From: an uncultured Thalassospira sp.
GTDB lineage: Bacteria > Pseudomonadota > Alphaproteobacteria > Rhodospirillales_A > Thalassospiraceae
Length of the DNA: 7,088 bases
Direction: 5' to 3'
Assembly: GCA_946885765.1 (NCBI GenBank)
Contig: CAMPHD010000172.1
Location: 1 to 7,088, forward strand
The translations under genes and the position numbers were made by a program. Under the pieces are notes generated by a model. The model was given only the letters and a program-made list of their open reading frames with translations. It did not search any database and was not told where the DNA came from. This document shows, one piece after another, positions 1 to 5,957 of the stretch. Numbering within the stretch: position 1 is the stretch's first letter; each line of letters opens with the position of its first letter.

Positions 1-2
1 TC

Positions 3-146
3 AATGGGCTTGTCACCAAACTGATGAGTATAGGGGATCAGAAAATCAGTGTTGGTGGTGGTGTTCGATACTGGGCCGAAAGCCCGGATGCAGGTCCTGA
101 TGGCTGGGGCATCCGGCTGCAACTGACTTTCCTGTTTCCGAAGTAA
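3..146 (+). CDS. Outer-membrane beta-barrel transporter, C-terminal 47 residues (5' end outside window)
   Basis: The frame is open from the window edge and stops with TAA at 144-146. The visible tail contains the stretch RYWAESPDAGPDGW followed by an alternating hydrophobic strand that ends in LTFLFPK. This ending resembles the last strands of the neuromedin-U-like / MetA-pathway-of-phenol-degradation family of putative outer-membrane transporters, which finish in a very similar RYWAESP...GWG...FLFPK pattern. Such proteins are thought to form beta-barrels that admit hydrophobic or aromatic compounds, but substrates are rarely known. Only 51 bases separate the stop from the sulfatase start, with no strong terminator, so the two genes are probably co-transcribed. 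The family call rests on a short fragment and on memory of the family's C-terminus; the presence of a coding frame here is more certain than the exact family. Confidence 0.75.
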   Translation, partial: NGLVTKLMSIGDQKISVGGGVRYWAESPDAGPDGWGIRLQLTFLFPK

Positions 147-162
147 CGACAAAGGAACTTCG
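139..162 (+). other. Weak inverted repeat between porin and sulfatase genes
   Basis: CGAAGT (139-144) and ACTTCG (157-162) are a perfect 6-bp inverted repeat with a 12-base loop, spanning the porin stop codon and followed by ACTTTTCC. The stem is short, the loop is long and the T-tract is poor, so it is at best a weak terminator or RNA processing site and would not clearly separate the two genes. Confidence 0.25.
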
Positions 163-184
163 ACTTTTCCAGAACAAACAAAAT

Positions 185-188
185 GGAG
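185..188 (+). promoter_or_regulatory. Ribosome binding site GGAG that decides the sulfatase start
   Basis: GGAG sits nine bases before the ATG at 198. The upstream in-frame ATG at 183 overlaps this element and has only A-rich sequence in front of it, with no Shine-Dalgarno match at a usable distance. The site therefore favours 198 as the start. Confidence 0.6.
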
Positions 189-197
189 TTTCGAGCA

Positions 198-2189
198 ATG
201 AGAAAGTACAAAGGCAGGATCACATCGGGACTTTTGACAGGCATCTTTCTGTCATTCGTCATGACCGGCACGGCTTCGGCAGCCGATCCAAAACCGGCAA
301 CCGAAACGACGAAAGCGGCCAATGCAGCCGTTCTTGATCAATTACCCTTCGATAACATGGATGATTTCGAGGATGCCGCACGTGGCTTTATCGCGCCTTT
401 GCCAAATAACGGTGTGATTAACGGCAAGGATGGTACCCCGATCTGGGATTTATCCGCCTATCAGTTCGCCAAGGACAAGGAAGCCCCGGCATCGGTCAAC
501 CCCAGCCTGTGGCGACAATTGCAACTGATGCTTCAGGGCGGCCTGTTTGAAGTCACCCCGAAAATCTATCAGGTGCGCAGTGCCGATCTGTCGGGCATCA
601 CCTTTATCGAAGGCGATGAAGGTGTGACCATCGTTGATCCGCTGATTTCTGCCGAAACGGCCAAGCTTTCGCTTGATCTTTATCGCGCACATCGCGGCAA
701 CAAACCGGTGGTCGGGGTGATCTATACCCACAGCCACGTCGATCATTACGGCGGCATTCGCGGTGTCGTGGACGAGGCCGATGTCAAGGCAGGCAAGGTC
801 CATATCATTGCACCCGAGGGCTTTGTCGAAGAAGCGATCAGCGAAAACGTGTTTGCCGGTAACGCCATGAGCCGCCGTGCGACATATATGTATGGCAACC
901 TTTTGCCCAAGGGGCCGCAGGGCGGTTTGGGGACGGGTCTTGGTCTTGGGACCTCGTCGGGCGAAGTCACCCTGATAGAGCCGACCGACATCATCATGAA
1001 AACCGGCCAGACCTTCGAGCTGGACGGGCTTACTTACCAGTTCCTGATGGCGCCGGGCAGTGAAGCGCCCTCCGAGATGCATTTCTACATCAAGGAACTC
1101 AAGGCACTTTGCACGGCGGAAAACGCCACCCATACCCTGCATAACCTTTATACCCTGCGTGGGGCAAAGGTGCGCAATGCACGGGCCTGGTCGGGCTATC
1201 TGCAACAGACGCTGGAAATCTGGGGTGGCGATGCCGAAGTGCTGTTTGCGCCGCATCACTGGCCGGTCTGGGGGCAGGAAGATATCGTTGAACGCCTGAA
1301 AAAACAGCGTGACATCATGAAGTACCTCAATGACCAGACCCTGCGTCTGGCCAATATGGGATACAACATGGAAGAAGCCGCCGAGATGATCAAAATCCCG
1401 GACGAGCTTGCAACCTATTGGGCCGCGCGTGGGTATTACGGATCGGTCAAGCACGACATCAAGGCGGTCTGGAACTTCTATCTTGGCTATTTCGATGGCA
1501 ACCCGTCGCGTCTTGATGCCCTGCCGCCCGCTGATGCCGGTCCGAAATTCGTTGAATATATGGGCGGTGCCGATGCGGTGATCGAAAAGGCAAAGGCCGA
1601 TTTCGATGAAGGCAATTATCGTTGGGTGGCGCAGGTCCTTGATAAGGTCGTGATGGCCGAACCGGACAATCAGGACGCCAAGGATCTTCTGGCCGATGCG
1701 CTTGAACAAATGGGATATCAGGCCGAAAGCGGACCTTGGCGGAACTTCTATCTGTCCGGGGCAAAGGAATTGCGTGACGGGATCATGCAGGCAGCGGCTC
1801 CTAATACCGCGTCGCCCGATACCATCAAATCGATGCCATTGACCATGTTCCTTGATTTCCTTGCCGTTCATGTGAATGGTGAACGCGCGGCAGGCAAGCA
1901 GATCTTCATGAACTTCGCCATGACCGACACAAAGGAATCCTATGGTGTCGCGCTCGAAAACGGGGTGCTGAACTATTACACATCGCCGTTTGACAATGCC
2001 AATGTCTCGCTCAGTGTTGCCCGCAGTGATTTTAATGATGTGATGCTGGGTCAAACCACGCTCAAGGATCCGGTGGATAGCGGCAAGGCATCGCTTGAAG
2101 GCGATGCTGCGGCCTTCGACGAATTCCGAAGCACTTTGGATACCTTCGAATTCTGGTGGCCGATCGTGACGCCTAAGGAAGCGATGTAA
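198..2189 (+). CDS. sdsA: Exported metallo-beta-lactamase-fold alkyl sulfatase (SdsA1 type)
   Basis: This 663-residue protein matches the SdsA1 family of zinc alkyl sulfatases, which hydrolyse primary alkyl sulfates such as dodecyl sulfate to an alcohol and sulfate. A signal peptide is visible: basic start MRKYKGR, hydrophobic core, likely cleavage after TASA at residue 28, so it acts in the periplasm or outside. The metal motif THSHVDH gives H178, H180, D182 and H183. E289 (PGSEAP), E308 (TAENATH) and H353 (PHHWP) follow at spacings of 111, 19 and 45, the same as my recollection of the SdsA1 zinc ligands. A helical dimerization domain (about 370-510) and an SCP2-like C-terminal domain (about 540-660) complete the architecture. 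All key residues are present, so it should be active. ATG 183 would add MEFRA but lacks a ribosome site. It probably shares a transcript with the upstream porin gene. The real substrate cannot be read from sequence. Confidence 0.93.
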   Translation: MRKYKGRITSGLLTGIFLSFVMTGTASAADPKPATETTKAANAAVLDQLPFDNMDDFEDAARGFIAPLPNNGVINGKDGTPIWDLSAYQFAKDKEAPASVNPSLWRQLQLMLQGGLFEVTPKIYQVRSADLSGITFIEGDEGVTIVDPLISAETAKLSLDLYRAHRGNKPVVGVIYTHSHVDHYGGIRGVVDEADVKAGKVHIIAPEGFVEEAISENVFAGNAMSRRATYMYGNLLPKGPQGGLGTGLGLGTSSGEVTLIEPTDIIMKTGQTFELDGLTYQFLMAPGSEAPSEMHFYIKELKALCTAENATHTLHNLYTLRGAKVRNARAWSGYLQQTLEIWGGDAEVLFAPHHWPVWGQEDIVERLKKQRDIMKYLNDQTLRLANMGYNMEEAAEMIKIPDELATYWAARGYYGSVKHDIKAVWNFYLGYFDGNPSRLDALPPADAGPKFVEYMGGADAVIEKAKADFDEGNYRWVAQVLDKVVMAEPDNQDAKDLLADALEQMGYQAESGPWRNFYLSGAKELRDGIMQAAAPNTASPDTIKSMPLTMFLDFLAVHVNGERAAGKQIFMNFAMTDTKESYGVALENGVLNYYTSPFDNANVSLSVARSDFNDVMLGQTTLKDPVDSGKASLEGDAAAFDEFRSTLDTFEFWWPIVTPKEAM

Positions 2190-2198
2190 TCTTTTACG

Positions 2199-2235
2199 CC
2201 AGCCCGGTCATTCGTCCGGGCTGGTTTGTTTTTTT
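2199..2235 (+). terminator. Rho-independent terminator after the sulfatase gene
   Basis: CCAGCCCGG (2199-2207) pairs perfectly with CCGGGCTGG (2216-2224) around an 8-base loop, and the stem is followed at once by TTTGTTTTTTT. This is a strong factor-independent terminator beginning 10 bases after the sulfatase stop. The T-tract ends immediately before the GGGAG of the next small reading frame. Confidence 0.9.
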
Positions 2236-2247
2236 GGGAGACGGGAT

Positions 2248-2422
2248 ATGAAGCCGGATTCCAGAACAGTCATGGTCTGTGCCGTAGCTGCCATGATTGG
2301 CATTTTCAATATTGCCATCGGCATAGGCACAAACCCCGCAGGAAGGGGAAATCCCAACGTTACTGGACCAGATCAACGACGGTAACTGGCTTAATCAGGA
2401 CTTTGGTGACAGGAGATTGTAA
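2248..2422 (+). pseudogene. Possible small membrane or exported peptide gene with an apparent +1 frameshift
   Basis: An ATG at 2248 has a good ribosome site, GGGAG at 2236-2240 with seven bases between. The frame reads MKPDSRTVMV and then a hydrophobic segment (about residues 7-27) like a signal peptide or membrane anchor, and stops at 2383-2385 after 45 codons. Just past the hydrophobic part the +1 frame becomes the more protein-like one, reading PQEGEIPTLLDQINDGNW and on to FGDRRL, and ends with TAA at 2420-2422. That stop overlaps the next gene's ATG as TAATG. Removing one C from CCCC (2334-2337) would join both halves into 57 codons. I see a split reading frame; whether it is a decayed gene, a sequencing error in a homopolymer, or programmed frameshifting is undecided. 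I recognise no family. The downstream gene's ribosome site lies inside it, which suggests translational coupling. Confidence 0.45.
2411..2415 (+). promoter_or_regulatory. Ribosome binding site AGGAG of the DUF1254 gene
   Basis: AGGAG lies six bases before the ATG at 2422, ideal spacing, and it falls inside the end of the preceding small reading frame. This fixes the start of the DUF1254 protein. Confidence 0.75.
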
Positions 2423-3894
2423 TGAGGAAAACCCTACCAATTTTGGCGTCGGTCCTGCTGGCAACGGCAATGGGAAACGGATCGCTTGCCTATGCCCAGC
2501 ATGCGCAAACACCTACAACCTTTGCCGAACTCTCCAAACCGTCAAGCGATGCGATACCCCATCCCGCCTATGTCAGGGCGCTGGCACGACAGGCCTATGT
2601 CTGGGGATGGCCGATGGTCAATATGATCAGTCGGCACGACCGGATCACACAGGCACCGAAACCCGGCCTTCTGGGCGGTATTCTGCCCGTCGCGCCGCAG
2701 GGTTATGTCGGGATGCTGCACGATTATATCGATCCCGCCGAAACCTTTGTAACCTGCCCCAATCAGGATGTGGTTTACGGTCTGGGTTTCTTCGATCTCG
2801 ATAACCAGCCGGTGGTTGTTCAGGTTCCCGATTTCGGTGACCGGTTCTGGGTCTATGCGCTTTACGATGCGCGGACCGACCAGTTCGGCGAGCTTGGCAA
2901 ACCCTATGGCAGCAAGCCGGGATTTTATTTGCTGGTAGGGCCGAACTGGAAGGGCGATGTGCCGGACGGGATCACCGATGTGATCCATTCATCCACGGCC
3001 TTGGCCAACACCATACCGCGCGTGTTCATGGATGATACGGATGAAGACCGCGCTGCGATCCAGAAGGTGGTGGATCAGATACTTGTCTATCCGCTGTCGG
3101 ATTTTGATGGCAGCATGAAAACCATAGACTGGAGCGAGTTGGCCGATATTCCCGCTCCGCCATCTGGTGGCGGTGATGACGGCGAAACGAAATGGGTCAT
3201 CCCCGAAAGGTTCTTTGACCAGTTGGGACAGGTTCTTCAGAATGTGCCTCCGTTACCCGGCGAAGATGCCATGTATGCGCAGTTCCGCTGGCTTCTTGAA
3301 CTTGCCGCCATGAACCCGGAGATCAGGAAACTAATCGACGAGGAAGCGGTCGCAACCGAGAAAGAGGTTATTGCGCCGTTCTTTGAATGGCGTAATAACG
3401 GCAAGCCTGCTGGTAATGGATGGAACCGGTCGGTCAACAATGCGGATTGGGGCGTGGATTATTACAACCGCACCGGGACATCGAAATCGAACATGTTCGA
3501 CAATCGCCCAAACGAGACGCAATATTTCTACACCGATTTTGACAAAAACGGCGATCAGCTTCAGGGGGCAAAGACCTATGCGATCACCTTTGCAGAAGGT
3601 CAGGAACCGCCCGTGAACGGGTTCTGGTCATTGACGCTTTATAATGACAAGCACCTGTTCCATGCCAACGATCTGCATCGTTTTTCGCTCGGCACCAAGA
3701 ACAAGAACCTGAAACGTAACGACGACGGGTCCTTAACCCTTTATGCCGGAGCAACGTCGCCGGGTGCAGACAGGGAAAGCAACTGGCTTCCGGCACCGGA
3801 TGGTACATTCTCGCTTTACATCCGTGCTTATTGGGGCAAGGACGCAATCCTTGACGGTTCGTGGCAGCCGCCGAAAATTGAATTGGTCAAGTGA
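2422..3894 (+). CDS. Exported DUF1254/DUF1214 domain protein
   Basis: The 490-residue product starts with a signal peptide (MRKTLPILASVLLAT core, likely cleavage after AYA at residue 25), so it is exported. The DUF1254 domain covers roughly residues 48-195, with the typical AYVWGWPMVN segment at 58-67 and the TCPNQDVVYG stretch at 111-120. The DUF1214 domain occupies about 375-475, with PVNGFWSLTLYN at 397-408 and ESNWLPAPDG at 452-461, both hallmarks. The pair order and length are normal for the family. Its biochemical function is not established, so none is assigned. The start is set by AGGAG six bases upstream and overlaps the stop of the small +1 frame. No convincing promoter was seen between the sulfatase terminator and this gene, so expression may depend on read-through. 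A short glycine/aspartate linker (PSGGGDDGE, 247-255) lies between the domains. Confidence 0.92.
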   Translation: MRKTLPILASVLLATAMGNGSLAYAQHAQTPTTFAELSKPSSDAIPHPAYVRALARQAYVWGWPMVNMISRHDRITQAPKPGLLGGILPVAPQGYVGMLHDYIDPAETFVTCPNQDVVYGLGFFDLDNQPVVVQVPDFGDRFWVYALYDARTDQFGELGKPYGSKPGFYLLVGPNWKGDVPDGITDVIHSSTALANTIPRVFMDDTDEDRAAIQKVVDQILVYPLSDFDGSMKTIDWSELADIPAPPSGGGDDGETKWVIPERFFDQLGQVLQNVPPLPGEDAMYAQFRWLLELAAMNPEIRKLIDEEAVATEKEVIAPFFEWRNNGKPAGNGWNRSVNNADWGVDYYNRTGTSKSNMFDNRPNETQYFYTDFDKNGDQLQGAKTYAITFAEGQEPPVNGFWSLTLYNDKHLFHANDLHRFSLGTKNKNLKRNDDGSLTLYAGATSPGADRESNWLPAPDGTFSLYIRAYWGKDAILDGSWQPPKIELVK

Positions 3895-3918
3895 CGATCA
3901 AGCTTCTTATCTTGTAAT

Positions 3919-3950
3919 AAAGGCCCGGGATTTCCGGGCCTTTGTTCTTT
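3919..3950. terminator. Bidirectional terminator between convergent genes
   Basis: AAAGGCCCGG (3919-3928) pairs perfectly over 10 bp with CCGGGCCTTT (3934-3943) around a 5-base loop. On the plus strand GTTCTTT follows; on the minus strand the stem runs into TTTATTAC. It lies between the DUF1254 stop (3894) and the phosphatase stop (3950-3952), so it can end both transcripts, better on the plus strand. Confidence 0.85.
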
Positions 3951-5599
3951 TAGTCAACCAGCTTGATCACCTGTTGCGTGACACTTTCGGATCCGGGTTC
4001 GGCCCAGTAAAGGGTGGCCGTCAGTTTCAAATCATTATCCCGGCAATCGGCATTGATGAGGGCAAAGTTATTTTCCCCGGCAAAGCGGAACATCTGTTCA
4101 AATCGCCCACCGTCAAATCCGTCTATTTCGGCTGATTTCTGCATGGCAGTCGTGGCGATTCCCGGTGCCGGTTTGCGTGAAATCGCGCTTGAAGTCACAT
4201 TGAACAACCGCGCCTTGGGATAGGTCGTGCAATGGGTGATCTGAAACGCGCTGGCGCAATGGACATCACCGCTCAGGATCACGATCGGTATATTGCTTTT
4301 AGCTGATCGTGCCAGAAGCAGTTCAAGCATCGCATTGCGTTCCTTGTGGTTGGTTTCATGGCCCCATTCATCCATGAAATCATCCTTCTGCCCGCCAAAG
4401 TCGAGGGTGTTGACCGCACTTTCCGTCCAGTGAACAACCGGTACGGGCGAGCAGATAAAGATCGCCTTTTTCTTTTTGGTTGCTGCGGAATTGATCCAGC
4501 TTTTGAAACGCTTGAATTGGTCGGCACCAAGCAATCGCTGCCCGTCGGGCAATTCGCAATCATGATGGCCGCGCACATCCAGCATGTAGAAGCCATAGGC
4601 TCCCTGATGGAAATTGTAATCCCAGTGGCTGGCATCGGGATCGTCATTGATGATCTTGCTGTCGGGGTTATGGGCGTGCTGATATTCCAGATAAGCCCGT
4701 GCCGCGGCTTTGAACATCAGCATGACAAGTTCGTAATTGGCGTCTTCGTCGTCATCCTGAAAGAAATTGCAAATCTTGGCCTTGCGTTCCTTGGCGGTTA
4801 ACGACCCCCAGCCATCCATGATCTCGTGATCGTCCCAGATCATGTATTGCGGGAACCGGCGATAGACATATCGCAGATGTTCGAACTGCCAGTAAATTCG
4901 GTAATAGGTGCGGTAAAGCTTGGTGAAATAGTCGATGATGGCGGGTTCATTGAGGCTTCCGTCGGGCTTGCGATAGGTCGCGAGCAACGCGTTTTTGTTA
5001 TTCTTAAGCCACACCCAGACATCCTGGATTTGCGATTTATGGTTGGTGTCGCAATAAACCTGATCGCCGCCGCCAATCACGAAATCGACCCTTCGTTCGT
5101 TCAGCACGTCATAAAACTTGTCCCATGCGCCTTCGCTCTTGGGTTTGACGCTGAACGGGTCGTGGCAGGAATAAAACCCGAATTGCAGGGATTGCGGGTT
5201 TTTGGCAAGGGTCCTGAACCAGTATGCGTGATCGCCGCCCATCTCGATGCAGCGATCAAGATCAAGCTTGTCAGATGCCAGATAATAGTAATAGCGCGTA
5301 TCGGCTTTAAGGCCGCTGACCTCGAATGTCGTTGTCAGGTCGGTCTGATGGGTGAAATTGCGTTCGGCCATGAAAACGATATCGGTGTTTTCATCCTTCA
5401 TCTCAGCAAGGCTTTTGCCTGACAGGTCATAGGCATCCTCGGGCAGCTTCTGTGCACTTACGATCAGTGTCCAGAGACCGGCCATATAGGCTCGAACCCA
5501 GATTTTCGCGGTGCTGTCGGTGGTATGGCCGACAATGGCTGCGGTGCTGATCTTGGCTTTGAGTGTTTCGTAATTGTCTGGCTGTTGCAGGCTTGTCAT
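3950..5599 (-). CDS. PhoD-like metallophosphoesterase without an export signal
   Basis: The 549-residue product is an alkaline phosphatase D family enzyme, expected to hydrolyse phosphate mono- or diesters with a metal centre. An N-terminal Ig/fibronectin-like domain covers about residues 15-130 (AKIWVRA at 31-37, LKADTRYYYY at 97-106). The catalytic domain then carries the family motifs: SCHDP at 144-148, whose Cys145 sits where PhoD proteins have their metal-binding cysteine; GGGDQVY at 176-182; MIWDDHEI at 253-260; and SGDVH at 443-447. All look intact. Unlike classical PhoD, which is Tat-exported, the N-terminus MTSLQQPDNYETLKAK has no twin arginine and no hydrophobic core, so a cytoplasmic location is suggested. 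The start has GGGG eight bases upstream, a modest ribosome site. The gene converges on the DUF1254 gene and has its own likely promoter, so a link to the sulfatase cluster is not shown. No Pho-box-like repeat was seen upstream. The substrate is unknown. Confidence 0.9.
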   Translation of the reverse strand: MTSLQQPDNYETLKAKISTAAIVGHTTDSTAKIWVRAYMAGLWTLIVSAQKLPEDAYDLSGKSLAEMKDENTDIVFMAERNFTHQTDLTTTFEVSGLKADTRYYYYLASDKLDLDRCIEMGGDHAYWFRTLAKNPQSLQFGFYSCHDPFSVKPKSEGAWDKFYDVLNERRVDFVIGGGDQVYCDTNHKSQIQDVWVWLKNNKNALLATYRKPDGSLNEPAIIDYFTKLYRTYYRIYWQFEHLRYVYRRFPQYMIWDDHEIMDGWGSLTAKERKAKICNFFQDDDEDANYELVMLMFKAAARAYLEYQHAHNPDSKIINDDPDASHWDYNFHQGAYGFYMLDVRGHHDCELPDGQRLLGADQFKRFKSWINSAATKKKKAIFICSPVPVVHWTESAVNTLDFGGQKDDFMDEWGHETNHKERNAMLELLLARSAKSNIPIVILSGDVHCASAFQITHCTTYPKARLFNVTSSAISRKPAPGIATTAMQKSAEIDGFDGGRFEQMFRFAGENNFALINADCRDNDLKLTATLYWAEPGSESVTQQVIKLVD

Positions 5600-5674
5600 G
5601 GATAATCCCCGCGCGGTTTGCGGCCCGTTTTCAGGCGCTTGTTTGTCCCTCTTGCCCCTTTTCGGGGTGCAGGC

Positions 5675-5702
5675 AGTTTAGGCAAATTTTCGCGCGTATC
5701 AA
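5675..5702 (-). promoter_or_regulatory. Candidate sigma-70-type promoter of the phosphatase gene
   Basis: Read on the minus strand, TTGATA (5702-5697) and TAAACT (5680-5675) are 16 bases apart. They match the -35 and -10 consensus at five and four of six positions. Transcription would start near 5668 and give a leader of about 70 bases before the phosphatase ATG at 5599. Alphaproteobacterial promoters are loosely conserved, so this is only a candidate. Confidence 0.4.
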
Positions 5703-5766
5703 TTTCAAGTTTCATCAATGCGGGGATGGCAATTTTATCGCGAAGTGTGTGGTCCCGCAGAAACAG

Positions 5767-5797
5767 GAAACGCCCGGTCGGGGAAACCGGGCGTTTC
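5767..5797 (-). terminator. Probable terminator of the EamA transporter transcript
   Basis: GAAACGCCCGGT (5767-5778) and ACCGGGCGTTTC (5786-5797) form a perfect 12-bp stem with a 7-base loop. On the minus strand the stem leads into CTGTTTCTG, a modest T-rich tail; on the plus strand there is none. It lies about 160 bases beyond the transporter stop and upstream of the phosphatase promoter, so it fits as the end of the transporter transcript. Confidence 0.6.
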
Positions 5798-5799
5798 GG

Positions 5800-5829
5800 T
5801 CCATCCGGAAGGGAGACTAGCCGGATGGA
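5800..5829. repeat. Inverted repeat, 9-bp stem
   Basis: TCCATCCGG (5800-5808) and CCGGATGGA (5821-5829) are perfect complements around a 12-base spacer. The repeat is only two bases from the 12-bp hairpin at 5767-5797. It has no T-tract on either side, so it is not a simple terminator; it could be a protein-binding site or part of a structured 3' untranslated region. Confidence 0.5.
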
Positions 5830-5875
5830 AACAGGGTCGAACGACCAATTTTTTGGGAGGCTGGCCGTTTGAGGA

Positions 5876-5918
5876 TGCGGTCAGGAGAAAGGGGCTCCTC
5901 ACCGCAGGGCGACCCTGC
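5876..5918. repeat. Two overlapping, mutually exclusive hairpins
   Basis: TGCGGT-c-AGGAG (5876-5887) pairs with CTCCT-c-ACCGCA (5895-5906), eleven pairs with one mismatch. GCAGGG (5904-5909) pairs with CCCTGC (5913-5918). The two share bases 5904-5906, so both cannot form fully at once. They lie 40-80 bases past the transporter stop, in its presumed 3' untranslated region. Confidence 0.4.
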
Positions 5919-5957
5919 ATTGGTGGCGCGAGGGGGCGCGTCTTGTTCTTTTCGTAT

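Larger units (their letters stand above)
5600..5957. other. Gene-free intergenic stretch between two minus-strand genes
   Basis: This stretch of 358 bases holds the phosphatase promoter candidate and the hairpins listed separately, plus a short GGTC-GAAC-GACC stem (5835-5846) followed by AATTTTTT on the plus strand. A minus-strand frame of 39 codons (5596-5715) ends in an ATGA overlap with the phosphatase start, but it has no ribosome site and spans the promoter. Plus-strand frames through this region continue antisense to the transporter gene and look like chance. I support no protein gene here. Confidence 0.6.

Noticed and set aside
450..2054. Long antisense frame of 534 codons inside the sulfatase gene
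   Set aside because: It lies wholly antisense to a gene with intact catalytic motifs. Its composition, rich in His, Arg and Ile with no recognisable domain, is what the reverse complement of G/C-biased codons gives.
4346..5422. Plus-strand frames of 151 and 198 codons over the phosphatase gene
   Set aside because: They are antisense shadows of a clear PhoD-family gene. Their hydrophobic look comes from the complement of acidic and aromatic codons, and they have no ribosome sites.
5835..5856. Plus-strand terminator-like GGTC-GAAC-GACC stem followed by AATTTTTT
   Set aside because: The stem is only four base pairs and no plus-strand gene lies upstream that would need it.
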